Positions 42,033 through 55,142 of a stretch of DNA of 64,000 nt are shown one piece after another (within the stretch, counting starts at the first letter, position 1; each line of letters starts with the position of its first letter). A program made the position numbers and the translations under genes. Origin of the DNA: Loripinus fragilis (taxonomy: Eukaryota > Mollusca > Bivalvia > Lucinida > Lucinidae); assembly GCA_964019695.1 (NCBI GenBank), contig OZ026530.1, positions 33,276,690 to 33,340,689 of the forward strand, given 5' to 3'. A model generated the notes under the pieces. That model did not search any database. It was not told the origin of the DNA and saw only the letters and a program-made list of their open reading frames with translations.

Positions 42033-42890
42033 TATTACATGTATTTCCATATCAACACCTAGCATAATAATAATATTCAGATCCCTGTATTGAGATCACC
42101 AAAATTCTTTTTCCGAAATAAAAAGGGGATTGTTAATCCCGACGTCTTTCTACCACGAAACGTTTTTTGATATTATATAAATTGCAAATATATATAAATA
42201 GTGGCTATTCCATTTACTCTATGCTTTTATTTTGAGTTGGATAACTTTAAAAACAGAACATTAACAAAGAAATAAATGTAATCCATTATATATGCTGTTA
42301 TCGATTCGCATATTTGACCAGAGATTGATCAAGAGTATACTTAGTTAAGGGAGGCTATAATCTTTATACATGCTGCACAATAGAATAAAAGTACTCTCCC
42401 TTAAATATGATCCCGAATGTCATTGATCGCTTCTGTACATAATATAGCAAGAAAGGTTAAGTATACTGCTAGAATTTAAATGATTTATGTAATTATTTAA
42501 GATTTTTCTCTACTATAATGGAAAAAAAAAATTGGTCGCAAAGAAATGCCTCTCAAATATAAACCCCAAGCTCTTTAATGTTATCGAAGTATAAAACCTT
42601 TTTTCTGCCAATTTCATTCATGGGAAAATAAAATTCCCCTTTTAAAATAGAAATAACTTTTGACGATCTCAAATGAGGTCAAATACCGCCGATGAATAGC
42701 CCTATACCTAGTAGACCTGGGGTCGCACGTTCGATTCCTAACCACGTACGTTAGAGCCTCCGCTGCTGCTGTCATAAAATACACATACTCAAAAACACTC
42801 GCGACCCACTGCCCAGTAAAAGCTAGACTGTCCACTAAATGTATATAATTACATTTATTTTACGTGCTTACTGGGGTTAATTGTGTTGTC
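42033..42890. other. Non-coding with a possible SINE remnant
   Basis: Near 42690-42735 GGGGTCGCACGTTCGATTCC is a good box B-like sequence, but no clear box A precedes it. The rest is A+T-rich. Confidence 0.35.
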
Positions 42891-42892
42891 TT

Positions 42893-43010
42893 GGATATAC
42901 ACACTTCTAGGACTAGGGTCTGTGCCATTTATAGAACTCCATCAGACTGCCACGAAAACCTGATCAGATCTGATCTATTTATTTACCCTAGTCGTAGGAG
43001 TGTACACACA
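42893..43010. mobile_element. Short palindromic element
   Basis: TACACACTTCTAGGACTAGGG pairs with CCCTAGTCGTAGGAGTGTAC. The centre has AGATCTGATC. Confidence 0.6.
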
Positions 43011-43099
43011 GAACACAAGTAAAAATGTAAAAGGCTTTCGTTCTTGTGAAGAATTGCTGGTACCTGGTACCCAACTCCGTCACAACGATTTTTTGGATT

Positions 43100-43711
43100 T
43101 TCACAACTTTCACTTATAACTGTGACGAAACGTTTAAAACAACATCACGGACTTAATGGGAAAAATGTCAGGACATTCAAAGGTCCTAACCACTTGACTT
43201 TACTTGTCCCCCCTTTAGTTGGAAATAATACAGCATATATGCTCCGTAATGCATCTGACTACAAATCTATACCCTCAAATACTCAGTTGTATTACAATTC
43301 CTTTCTTCCTTCAGTAGTACGCGTTTGGAACTTCTAGAAATGCACCAAGTATTAGCGCTTTTAAGCGTAGTCTTAATTCTACCCTAATCGGTTCCCCCTC
43401 TTCTATCTGGACGGCAAGCGCATTGGTCAAATATATCATTCTCAACTGAGAATGGGTTGGATTGTAGCTCTCTTAATCACCACCTCTTTCAAAAAAACAT
43501 CATTGACAGTCCGCTATGCAGTTGCGGTAAACCAGAAACTACCAAACACTACTTGTTTCATTGTAATGACGTCGCGTCAGATGTTGGTGTTAATTTGTGT
43601 AACGTCAAAAGTTGTTTAAACACGTCAAATAATGAGATTTACACGGATAAGAGAGGCGATCTTCCTTGCGTTAATCATGCCAAGAAATCCCAGTCCGAAA
43701 TGCTACTTTAA
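43100..43711 (+). mobile_element. Decayed LINE C-terminal region
   Basis: Two frames (43122-43337 and 43457-43711) encode consecutive parts of a non-LTR retrotransposon C-terminus: a YMLRNASDYKSIPSNTQLYY..SFLPSVVRVWN block, then NHHLFQKNI..SPLCSCGKPETTKHYLFHC, a C-x-C...H-x4-C tail like that at 36625. Stops and a frameshift separate them, so the copy is dead. The 3' end shares a GACGTCGCGTCAGATGTTGG stretch with 51120-51160. Confidence 0.7.
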
Positions 43712-44020
43712 GGATTTCAGCTAGGTAATACACACATCAGTGTTGTTACTATGGTGACGAACTAGGTCTGCTCTCCGCAGTGATAACACAGCTTATATTT
43801 ACACATAAACTCTTTCTGCGAGCGAATTTAGCGGCAGATTTAAACCACCTAAGAAATCAGGGAGATTTGGCTGATAGCGGGAAAATATCCCTTAAAACAG
43901 AGAAAGGGTCCGGGGCTTGATCTGGATCTAAACTGTTTGTCACTCAAATGGTTATATTTCATGAAAAAAACATTACCCTACATGCATAGAGTTATTTTAA
44001 TAGACCCTTGAATAAAAAGC

Positions 44021-44515
44021 GTCCAGATAGGAGTGCGTACATGTAAATTCGGACCCAAAATAACATTGCTGGGTCCGAGATGTAATTAACAATTATTTGA
44101 GCCGTGTCATGAGATTTCCAACAATGTAGTAGTGTGCGACCAGCAAAGCCTCAGATCAGCCTGCGCATATGCGCAGTCTGTTCAGAGCCTTTGCTAGTCG
44201 CTTGAATATTATATGACTGTTAACCTACTGACTGAACATCATTTGAGGTTTCTAAGCTTGAAAGGAGGCTGCACAGGCTCATTTGAGTCTACACTTGTCA
44301 AATTGCCACATTGTTGGAAATCTCACTTTTTATTGACTAAGAAGAAATAATTTCAACTCTTTCCTCGCTTTTGTCGTCTGCAAATAATCTTCAAACAGTT
44401 TGGTCCAAAACAGATGTTGTGGGTACTAAAAAAACATCTCAATGAGAGGGTTGTTTTGAAAACTAAAATAAATGTTCAAAGTGATGGATAATGAGATTTT
44501 CACATATTTTGTACA
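44021..44515. mobile_element. Family B MITE split by a family C MITE (tentative)
   Basis: GTCCAGATAGGAGTGCGTAC at 44021 is a family B end. The family C palindrome follows (44097-44318: TTGAGCCGTGTCATGAGATTT, GATCAGCCTGCGCATATGCG), and the family B hairpin resumes at 44405 (GTTGTGGGTACT..AACATCTCAATGAGAGGG). The nesting is inferred from order only. Confidence 0.5.
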
Positions 44516-44811
44516 CCATAACATTCGGACAATTTCCTTTCTTACCAGTGCCGGACATATATTAAATATAGGTTCCTGTTATTTTCCTTAAATCTAAATA
44601 CAAATCCGTATTACCATGTAATGGCAGCAATGGAATGCTATCCTGAGGAGCAGTCTTATCCGTGGTTACACTGTTTGCTAAGCCCTAGCAGTCCATACAG
44701 TTTTTACCATTTGCAACCTGTCATCGAACATTAGAAAACAATGCATAATGTAGACCCAGAATAGACTGCTCTATAGGCCAACTGATCTAAGTCTATTCTG
44801 TTTGCACTCAA

Positions 44812-45056
44812 GTTAACTTCAGCTCTTTCACGGCATGCTAGTTAATGTTTCATGCTTTTGTTGTCGTCTGCTGTCTTTTATCAAAATTAACTTTTTCATA
44901 AAATTGTTTCCTGAACACTATATATAGGCCTAACAGTGTCAGATGGATTGGATCCAGATCAGGACCAACTTTCTGTCAGCCCTGATCTGGGTTCACAATT
45001 GTTTGCAAAGTTATTAGCAGATAACGACGAAAGTCGCCACTATAGCAAGGAGAGTT
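44812..45056. mobile_element. Palindromic MITE (family M)
   Basis: TTGGATCCAGATCAGGACC and GCCCTGATCTGGGTTCACAATTG form the core. GTTGTCGTCTGCTGTC lies to the left and TAGCAGATAACGACGAAAG to the right. Confidence 0.65.
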
Positions 45057-45289
45057 TTGTAAGTCTGTTCAAGAAAGTGAAAACACGCCGCACATCAGAT
45101 TCTCTGTTGTAATATGCCACATTTTTCTTTCCCCACCAAACATCTGATTTTGGTACATATCACATTTTCAAGCCTCAAAGGCTGGCACAAATTCGCAAAC
45201 TCGCCAGACAACCACCATGTATGGTTGTAGATGAAGGCTGACCAAATCTTTCTAGGGTTTGTTAGTCGACCGTGCCGAAAAAATATTCA

Positions 45290-45490
45290 CGGGTGACTTT
45301 TGTTGTTTGTTGATAAATCTTTGCAAACAGTTTGGATCCAGCTCAGGCCCAACAAAATACCACACTGTTTGACAATCAGATGGTAAATTAATCCTGAAAG
45401 AGTTTTTGAACGCTTTCAATAATTTTGAAGAAACAAATCGGCAGACAACAAAAAAAAAATGAAAAATTACCCAGCATGCAAAGAGTTAAA
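45290..45490. mobile_element. Family M MITE, core deleted
   Basis: GCAAACAGTTTGGATCCAGCTCAGGCCCAACAAAATACCACACTGTTTGACA keeps the left half of the hairpin but has lost most of the right half. Ends with GGCAGACAACAAAAAAAA and ACCCAGCATGCAAAGAGTTAA. Confidence 0.6.
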
Positions 45491-45791
45491 AGTGCAGCGT
45501 AGGTTGAAGGTCGACTACTTTCGATTTTGCTCTAATCTCAACCCAAGGACAGAAATGGAACACATTTTTTTTAAGTATTTAATATGACATTTAAATAATA
45601 TTTTTTACAATTTTTAAAACCAAACTTAAATTTAAGAACTAAACAATTAAAAGGTATTTCATTTGAAGTTGAAGTAGGAAAGTATTTTCTTTTTGCGATT
45701 ACAAGCTACTGTTGTTGCTACGGTATACAATATGGTGGCACTCTGTCTCCGTAGCTTCGACATTTCAAATAAATAAAACAAAAACAAGAAA

Positions 45792-48530
45792 AACAAGAAA
45801 TATCTTTAAAAAAGATATTCGGCGGCTCTCAAATACTTACAATTTTAACACAACTAAGTGACGAAATCCCCTTATACTCCCTGTCTTTGCATGCTGGAAA
45901 AGGATGTTCCGTCTAAAACCAGCGAATTTGGAAGTTGTGCTATGTTTCTGGTCTCTCTTTTGCTTGGTGCTCTTTTCGCTGAGCGATATGCATCTGAATC
46001 GTTCCAAATTTTAGGCACTTCACCAGCAAAGGCTAGGGAACAATGTTATTAGTCCTAATGTTTTTAAGAAAACGGGAGATTTTGACGATAAATGTATGTA
46101 CTGAAACAAACTGAAAACCCGGAAAAAACATGCCATATTGTTGTTGTTGTTGTCACATAGGCTAGATTCTGCCCGTCTCAGATCTCAACTTGGAGTAGTT
46201 TTCAAGTCTTAAATGGTTTACACTTTCACCACTCTATTTACATATTATGAATGTCTCTATTTACAGAAAAATACTGATATACCAAATCACTTTTGTGTGG
46301 AACTAACTCCTATAACCTTTCTATTTCCTGTGGCACCTCGCCATAGCCGGGGTCTGGGAATAAATACATGTAGACTCAAAAACTGATCGACTAGCTCCCA
46401 GTAAGCACGTAAAATCCGGCTACTCTCGGCCTGCCAGAAAAACACCACCCGAATAGCGTTTTGCTGGCGGGCCCATAGTGGCCCGAGATTTGGTGCTGGC
46501 TGTTTGCAAGTTAGCCCCGGGAAGTTAGCCTTATATGATACATGTTCGTCTGACATACATGTAGTTAAAGAAACTAGCTTGTGCTTGTCATCTTCCTAAA
46601 GGAAATAGCAAAATACGCTGATACATGTACAGCTGCGGAGTTTGATCTGAGTCTAAGTGTAGGATTGTGGGTTGCGGGCACATTCAAATTGTAGGAAATT
46701 ATGTGCCATTATTTACCGTTAAATATCCATCCCCATTATAACCTCTTTTTTTAAGATACATCTTTTTTCACAAAGATGTATCTTGTTAAGCGCTATTAAT
46801 AGACATTATAACGTGGGCTTTTTGGCTGTCTATTTATAACGCACCATGTTGTCTGATTAAAGAGAGACTCTGCCGATAGCTACACTGTCCTTGTAAAAAC
46901 ATGCATTTGCCGGTCAGAGCAAGCTTTGCACGTATTTACTCGCCTGAACCCCGAGGCTACTCTCTAATTCGCGATGAATTTTACGCCCTTGTATATAATG
47001 TAATGCATTAAATACACTTGTTATATTTGTTTTAGAAATAGACTAGACCTAATTCAGTGATTTTTTTTACAAATTTGTTTCTATGAGTTCCAGGACTCAC
47101 TGGGCCAAAATTCTTTGCATCCCAAACTCGAAGTTCTGCATCCCATACGACGTCCACTTTGAATTATAAATTTTGTGTATCCATACGAATCCGGCCATTC
47201 ATAGAAGCCAATTTGGGAAGCAAAACACTGGCATACTTATTTATACTATAATAAAGATAAAACTTAATTTACTTTGTCAAGTAAAATAATAAAGATATAA
47301 AAACCTACTTGACTTTCTTATTAGTAAAAAGTTCAGTTGCAGACAGTATATTTCCTTAATTTAATCATATTATCATCTTTTGCCAAGAGTCAGACTTTTG
47401 TCTCGCAGTTTTCATATATTTTTTAGAGCCAAGGTCATTAGCCCTTGTTCATCTAACTCTGCATGCCTACAAGTGTAGTGCTGGAAAGCCTTTGAAAGTG
47501 CATTTGAGCCTTTGGACATACCATATTAATTTTTCTTTTATCATCTGTGCACAGTCCAGTCTCCGTACTTCATGAGCCTGCAGTAATACTTTAACCATTC
47601 TATTGGTATTTGCTCGAAGCAGGGTGTTTAAACTTGCGGGTAAAACGCATTATTCAAATGTTTCATTTCGGGTTGGTAGTATTGGATCAGTACTGGTTTA
47701 TCGGCACTGGTTTTTACCAGTAGTCCGGTACTGGCTTTTACCGGTAAACTCCCCTACAGCGGGTCATATCTGAAAACACGTGTTTCCAAAGGGAAGTAAT
47801 GATCGCTAAACTGTTGGGGAGTTTTTTTCAGTACCGGTTTTTACCAATTTTATTCAAGACACGATGCGCAAGTTAAAAAAAAAACAAAAAAAAAACTCAA
47901 AACGAAAGTTGCAAATACTAAATGCAGACTTTTCGCCACAATTTTAATGCATCCTGCAGGACTTTCATGGTTTAAAATCATGCGTCCTTTGTGAGAAGCA
48001 TGCGTCTGAGACCCAGGACGCGCAGGTAAAAAAAATCACTGCATATTGTCGAAATTTATGAAACAGGCTATAATCGTGTAACGCGCATTTGATACGGGAA
48101 ATCATAATGGCTTGAATAAAAAATACAAAGATTTGCTTTATATAATGCTTTTAAAGTCCTTTAGGATATAGTGAGTTATCTTATATTGCACTTATTTACT
48201 ATGTGCAATTAAGTAAGGCATGCAAAGAATGGTAGTAAAGCAAATTAGAAATGCTGTACAGCGGGAGTTGACCTATATTCATGAGCTATGTTCATTATTA
48301 GGACTAGTGCACAGACTGGTTCTCGGCCATTTACATGGAAATTTTCAAGTTAAATTGCATCTATAATAAGATCGCGTGGTCAGTCTGAGTATTAACCAAT
48401 GAGGGCATTGTTAATTATCTGGTGTGATGAATATTACAATTTAAGAATACTTCTGATTGGTGAAAATTTGCATAAATTGTAGGTCTAAAGCGACATTAGA
48501 ACGGCGGCCTTTTGGCCGCCGTAAAAACTA
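45792..48530 (-). mobile_element. Inverted partner copy of the 52256 element, without termini
   Basis: About 2.7 kb matching 52549-55222 in reverse orientation, including the GATACATCTTTTTTCACAAAG hairpin (46754), the CCGGTACTGG-rich stretch (47690-47750) and a family O palindrome (46392-46507). Indels and substitutions are scattered throughout. The terminal repeats of the partner are absent. Confidence 0.8.
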
Positions 48531-49850
48531 CATTTTTCTGTTCTGAAAGAAATATCCTAAAGTAACAAGATTTTGTCTTTACAGAATTATCGATAAACTC
48601 TGCAGCCTTGCAGAGATAACACACCTATAGCTGCCTCTGAGGGTAAACACGGGCTACGCTAGTGTACTAGAGCATCTTTACACATAAAAATCGATCAGTA
48701 GCAGGATTCTGTAGAGTCTTAAAGTGGTAGGGATTTCTTGGCATGATTTCCAAGCACACATGCCCAGTTGTAAAATGATCAGATGAAAAGTTAGTTTTGG
48801 TCTATATATATATTTAACTTTTGAAAGGGTTTTTTAATACATGTTCCCGAGTAGAATTACGAAAAGTAGGGTATACCCAGGTAAGCACAATTATTTTCAG
48901 TAGTAAATGCGATTGGTCGGTCGGTGCTTATTAACTACATAAATTTATTCTCGTTGCAGTAGACTTCAATGGACAGACGGGCGGACAGACAGGGTGATTA
49001 TAGGTCTTAAGGATATCTTCGCTGCACACACCTTTGCATGTTTTATATTAAAATTAGCCAATACGTAAGCGTTTGGTACTTATCGCATTGTCCGGCAACT
49101 AGGACTCGCGAAAGCCTGTGTAATGGTACAGGCTCGTCAGAGTAAAGTATGAATGTAGATGATAAATAGCTGTATAATTGAGACCTCTATCACCGCTTGA
49201 TACAGGTATGTCAGCAACCGCATTTTTAAGAGGCTTTTGCGTATATGCGATAATGACCAAAATATCGCCAAGAGTTAGTGTTGGCCCAAACAAACATGTA
49301 GACACAAATGAATGAAAACAACAAAGAAATTAATTTATTTGAGATTCGAAGACGTCACGTTTGAGTTTCAGACACACCCTTTTCATCGTATGGCTTCCAA
49401 TGCGTTGACTATTACTAATACCTAGCAATATGATGTACAGTCTCGGGACATGTAGTTGTTTGCCACTTTGCGACGTCACCGCTTGAAACAAGACCTTTCT
49501 AGAATTTTGTAAAAAATACCATGACAAATTTAACGGGTTAAATTTCATAAAACTTACAGGGATGAAGAGCAAATAGAGAGCACCAATATACAATAAATGA
49601 TTAAAATAATTACAGTTTTTGGTTCTCAAGTAGAACGCATTTAAAAGTGAATGTAAATTTTAAAACACACTATTCCCGTAGACGCTAACGTTAACGTCAC
49701 CGAAAACTGTCATTTTACTTTGTGTTTGCGTTTAAATTACTACCATACGAAAAAACAGAAACCGAGAAGCTACAATTAAAATGTTTATTGCGTAAATCAA
49801 TTTGCTTTCATTTGGTACTTTTTTCAAAATTGTAGCTTCTATAGTTTTTG
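48531..49850. other. Non-coding spacer between inverted arms
   Basis: No domain or repeat recognised. A minus frame near 49560-49629 is followed by a good donor (CCCTGTAAGT) and reads hydrophobic residues, but it has no ATG and no partner exon. Confidence 0.4.
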
Positions 49851-49947
49851 GACAATAATTATTTGCAAAATATCTGGAAATACATCGATTTAAGCGGCAA
49901 CGTCACTGGGTGGAGAGTGGGTACATGTATGTCCTGTGGTCGTATAT

Positions 49948-50096
49948 ATACACAGGAGCTTGAAGTTTGGTCCTTACATTACATGTATATGCCTCATAAC
50001 CAAAAGCTTAAATGTCATCATTACGTAATGACATTATGAGCTTTTGGATTAGGGGCTATAGGAGTGAATAAGGATCGAATTTCAAGCTCCTTTGAT
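49948..50096. mobile_element. Palindromic MITE
   Basis: AGGAGCTTGAAGTTTGGTCC...GATCGAATTTCAAGCTCCT, with centre AAGCTTAAATGTCAT / ATGACATTATGAGCTT around the self-complementary TACGTA. Confidence 0.75.
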
Positions 50097-51645
50097 ATAT
50101 TTCCTGAATATTTCTGAAAACAGGGGTAAAGATCACTGAATATTCAGATTTCTAGAATTAATTCTGGCCAGTGACCTATTTTATATTACTTTATATAGGA
50201 CAGTGCCCTACAAGACTATGCTAATGCATCAGTATATAAGTTTTAAGAAAATGCGTGATTTAAGTTTTGGCATTTACGCATATTATAACGCTAAAATGTT
50301 AACGTTTTTACGACGCGATTAGCAAAGTAAAAAAACGGCGTCTGTGACATTTTTGCTAGACAAAGCATTTTGGAGATATTTTATTCAATATTTAACAATT
50401 TCTCTTAATTTAAAAACAGCATAAAAAATATAAAAAGCGCACTTACATATCTTATTTAGAGAGAAATAAGTTTGAAGAAACATCTTTTCATTTAGTATTG
50501 AATTAATGTCTCATATTTCCGAAGACGCCATTTGCGTGAGTGTGACATTTTTGCTAGACATAGCAAAATAACAACTTTTTGCTCTAAATATGGAAAAATT
50601 CGAGAATAAATCCAAATTTTAATTCTATTTTGAAAACGCATTTTTGTGATATACTTCGAATTTCAAAAACACGAGGCACTAAAAAGTAATACATCAACAT
50701 AAATACACAGACCCCATGTTTTCAACGTTTTCTTTAAATCTCTACACGTTCCGTTTCTTTGCTTGGTTGGCTATTTCTGGTTAGTTTGCCGGTTTACGCC
50801 AATTTCGCGCATGTAGTCGTGAGGATAAGCACAAAAAGTAGCTATGCGGGGAAAATTACAAGATTTCATGCATTATTAGTTAAAACTTTTGGATGTAGAA
50901 ACACTCCGCCAAACGATTTCTGTTACATCTCTACATGCAAAAAATCGGCAATTTATGCGGAACATGTAAGCGATAACTTTTTCTTTGCATCTTAATTTGT
51001 CTTTCGTTTTTCATCAATGTAAAATATAATTAATAACCTTTTCTTTGATGTTTAGTTTGTAAAAATGTTTAATGGAATAAGTGAAATAGAGAACTTTCAA
51101 AAGAGAGGACCCCTACGTTTTTAAAATTAACACCAACATCTGACGCGACGTCAATAGATTTAATAACTTGCGCCAGGAAATGATGATTCAATATCTCAAT
51201 ATTATGCAAACCAACCTTGAATGCTCTTTTATACAGAGTCACAGTTCTGTCCGACGAGACAAATAAGCAGCTCTTCATCATCACACAGGCGTACTAAAAG
51301 ATTCCAATAAAATGCCATTAAGTAACTACTCTTTGACCTTGAGATCTACGAACTATCATACATGTATACCCTGTTTAAACGTTAGAAAATGAAATGTTCC
51401 ATCCCCATGGAGCCTCTTGCTATATTACATATAATTGAAAAAGTTTCCAAACTCTCGTAGTACATTTGAGCACCAAAATTTGCATTGGTATCTACATGTA
51501 CTAACATTACAGACTAGCTGTAGATGCGGTATAACCTGAGTCTATCCTGTTTGATCAAAAGTATTTTAAAACAATTTGAACAGCTGACATCAAGGGCAGA
51601 CGACACTTAAGGGGTTAATTTACACGACACCACAGGCACTTGTAA
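50097..51645. other. Non-coding, two TGACATTTTTGCTAGACA repeats, LINE scrap
   Basis: TGTGACATTTTTGCTAGACA occurs at about 50345 and 50541. A GACGTCGCGTCAGATGTTGG match to the LINE tail at 43570 lies inverted at 51125-51155, so 51069-51284 probably includes LINE debris. No gene seen. Confidence 0.45.
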
Positions 51646-51649
51646 ACAT

Positions 51650-51872
51650 GGACCCCCTCCCCAACTCACAAACACACCTTCATCCTACCTGAACTTTTGC
51701 ATATCTATATATTTATTTTTCTTTAAATAGATCTATTTTCCATATGCTTTTGGGCATTTTATTCTAACATCTGTATGTGTTCAACTATACAAAATAGCAT
51801 ATCTTAAATGGAAAAAAATATATGTAAGAATGCAAAAGTTCAGGGGGATGAAGGGTGGGGTCCTTGTTTTTC
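51650..51872. mobile_element. Palindromic MITE
   Basis: GGACCCCCTCCCCAACT...CATCCTACCTGAACTTTTGCAT on the left pairs with ATGCAAAAGTTCAGGGGGATG...GGGTGGGGTCC on the right. Confidence 0.65.
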
Positions 51873-51979
51873 CTTACGAAGCTCGACACTACCATGAGCG
51901 CCTCAGAGTCTTGATGTGGCGAATAAACGCGACGTGGTTCCGCTGAATCCAACCCGATTTTGAGCCAGAAATAATACAA

Positions 51980-52219
51980 TTTGAGCTGCAGCATGAGATT
52001 TCCAACAATGTGGTATGTGCGACCAGCAAAGGCTCAGACCAGCCTGCGCGTACGCGCAGACTGATCGGAGCCTTTGCTAGTCGCTTGAATATTATGTGAA
52101 TATTAAGCTACTAAACGAACATAATTTGGAGTTTATAAGCTTAAAAGCAGGCTGCACAGTTTCTCTTAGTGTACAGTTTGTCAAAATGCCACATTGTTGG
52201 AAATCTCATGCCGCCGCTC
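51980..52219. mobile_element. Palindromic MITE (family C)
   Basis: TTGAGCTGCAGCATGAGATTTCC...GGAAATCTCATGCCGCCGCTCA, with internal GACCAGCCTGCGCGTACGCGCAGACTGATC. Confidence 0.75.
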
Positions 52220-52327
52220 ATAGAGTAAAATCACACTAGTATATGTATAAGTCGATTGGCGGTATTTACGCGTATTGCCGGTACTTCATAGACCGGAAGT
52301 GGTAGATATTGGTGTTAATACTATATG

Positions 52328-52548
52328 AAAAAACATGCCATATGCCTAAAGGACTATAGACTTCAATCATTTTTAAGTATTCAGTATGCGCATGGCGATT
52401 TATGTAAGCATTTAGGAATAGATTCGAGTACCAATCATCCAGATCGGTACTCGAATCTATTCCTAAATGCTTTCATAAATCTCCATGTGCATGCCGAATA
52501 CTTAACAATGATCTAATTCTACAGTCCTTTAGGCATATGCCATGTTTT
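52328..52548. mobile_element. Palindromic MITE nested in the 3.0 kb element
   Basis: AAAACATGCCATATGCCTAAAGG pairs with CCTTTAGGCATATGCCATG, and AATAGATTCGAGTACCAATC pairs with GATCGGTACTCGAATCTATT. Absent from the partner copy at 45792-48530. Confidence 0.8.
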
Positions 52549-54981
52549 TGCGGCGGCTTCGCCGACGCTCTATTATCATTTTGGACCTTAATTTTATGTA
52601 AATTTTCGCCAATCAGAAGTATTCTTAAATTGTAATATTCATCACACCAGCTAGAAAACAATGCCCTCATTGGTTAATACTCAGACTGACCACGCGATCT
52701 TATTATAGATGCAATTTAACCTGAAAATTTCCATGAAAATGGCCGAGAACCAGTCTGTGCACTAGTCCTAACAATGAACATTGATCTTGAATATAGGTCA
52801 ACTCCCGCTGTACAGCATTTCTAATTTGCTTTACTACCATTCTTTGCATGCCTTGCTTAATTGCACATAGTAAATAAGTGCAATATGAGATAACTCACTA
52901 AATCCTAAAGGACTTTAACAGCATTATATAAAGCAAATCTTTGTATTTTTTATTCAAGCCACTATGGTTTCCCCGTATCAAATGCGTTACACGATTATAG
53001 TCTGTTTCATAAATTTCGACAATATGCAGTGATTTTTTTTTACCTGCGCGTCCTGGGTCTCAGACGCATGCTTCTCACAAAGGACGAATGATTTTAAACC
53101 ATGAGAGTCCCGCAGGATGCATTAAATTGTGGCGAAAAGTCTGCATTTAGTATTTGCAACTTTCGTTTTGAGGGTTTTTTTTAACTTGCGCACCGTGTCT
53201 TGAATAATATTGGTAAAAACCGGTACTGAAAAAACTCCACAACAGTATAGCGATCATTACTTCCCGCTGTAGGGGAGTTTACCGGTAAAAGCCAGTAACG
53301 GACTACTGGTAAAAACCAGTGCCGATAAACCAGTACTGATCCAATACTGCCAACCCGAAATGAAACATTTGTATAATGCGTTAGACCCGCAAGTTTAAAC
53401 ACCCTGCTTTGAGCAAATACCAATAGAATGGTTAAAGTATTACTGCAGGCTCATGAAGTACGGAAACTGTACTGTGCACAGATGATAAAAGAAAAATTAA
53501 TATGGTATGTCCAAAGGCTCAAATGCAGTAACTTCCAGCACTACACTTGTAGGCATGCAGAGTTAGATGAACACGCCTAATGACCTGGGCTCTAAAAAAA
53601 TATGAAAACTGTGAGACAAAAGTCTGACTCTTGGCAAAAGATGATAATATGATTAAATTAAGGAAATATACTGTCTGGAACTGAAATTTCTATTAATAAG
53701 AAAGTCAGGTAGGTTTTTATATCTTTATTATTTTACTTGACAAAGTAAATTAAGTTTGATCTTTATTATAGTATAAAAAAGTATGCCAGTGTTTTGCTTC
53801 CCAAATTGGCTTCTATGAATGGCCGGATTCGTATGGATACACAAAATTTATAATTTAAAGTGGACCCCGTATGGGATGCAGAACTTCGAGTTTGGAATGC
53901 AAAGAATTTTGGCCCAGTGAGTCCCGGGACTCATAGAAACAAATTTGTAAAAAAAATCACTGAATTAGGTCTAGTCTATTTCTAAAACAAATATAACAAG
54001 TGTATTTAATGCATTACATTATATACACGGGCGTAAAATTCATCGCCAATTAGAGAGTAACCTCGGGGTTCAGGCGAGTAAATACGTGCAAAGCTTGCTC
54101 TGACCGGCAAATGCATGTTCTTACAACGACAGTGTAGCTATCGGCAGAGTCTCTCTTTAATCAGACAACATGGTGCGTTATAAAGCAAAAAAACCCACGT
54201 TATAATGTCTATTAATAGCGCTTAACAAGATACATCTTTGTGAAAAAGATGTATCTTAAAAAAAGAGGTTATAATGGGGATGGATATTTAATGTAAATAA
54301 TGGCACATAATTTCCTACAATTTGAATGTGCCCGCAACCCACAATCCTACACTTAGACTCGGATCAACCTCCGCAGCTGTACATGTATCAGCGTATCTTG
54401 CTATTTCCTTTAGGAAGATGACAAGCACAAGCTCTAGTATCTTTAACTACATGTATGTCAGACGAACATGTATCATATAAGGCTAACTTCCCGGGGCTAA
54501 CTTGCAAACAGCCAGCACCAAATCTCGGGCCACTATGGGCCCGCCAGCAAAACGCTTTTCGGGTGGTGTTTTTCTGGCGGGCCGAGAGTAGCCGGATTTT
54601 ACGTGCTTACTGGGAGCTAGTCGATCAGTTTTTGAGTCTACATGTATTTATTCCCCGACCCCCGCTATGGCGAGGTGCCACAGGAAATAGAAAGGTTATA
54701 GGAGTTAGTCCCACACAAAAGCGATTTGGTATATCAGCATTTTTCTGTAAATAGAGACATTCATAATATGTAAATAGAGTGGTGAAAGTGTGAACCATTT
54801 AAGACTTGAAAACTACTCCAAGTTGAGATCTGAGACGGGCAGAATCTAGCCTATGTGACAACAACAACAACAACAATATGGCATGTTTTTTCCGGGTTTT
54901 CAGTTTGTTTCAGTACATACATTTATCGTCAAAATCTCCCGTTTTCTCAAAAGCATTAGGACTAATAACATTGTTCCCTAG

Positions 54982-55142
54982 CCTTTGCTGGTGAAGTGCC
55001 TAAAATTTGGAACGATTCAGATGCATATCGCTCAGCGAAAAGAGCACCAAGCAAAAGAGAGACCAGAAACATAGCACAACTTCCAAATTCGCTGGTTTTA
55101 GACGGAGCATCCTTTTCCAGCATGCAAAGACAGGGAGTATAA
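54982..55142 (+). pseudogene. Possible captured exon inside the 3.0 kb element
   Basis: After an acceptor-like TTGTTCCCTAG a frame reads AFAGEVPKIWNDSDAYRSAK and continues, Arg/Lys/Ser-rich, to a stop at 55140-55142. The inverted copy (minus strand about 46032-45872) keeps the same frame open with one Ala/Thr change. No family was recognised. It could be a captured exon, an ORF end of the element, or chance. Confidence 0.3.

Noticed and set aside
45858..46052. 64-codon frame, repeated at 54962-55156
   Set aside because: It is antisense to a more plausible frame in the same repeated element and has no recognisable domain.
49330..49629. Hydrophobic minus frame followed by a GTAAGT donor, as a signal-peptide exon
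   Set aside because: No ATG in a usable position and no downstream exon of matching phase was found.
54455..54754. 99-codon frame, repeated inverted at 46287-46556
   Set aside because: It crosses a palindromic MITE hairpin, and the two copies differ by transposon decay.
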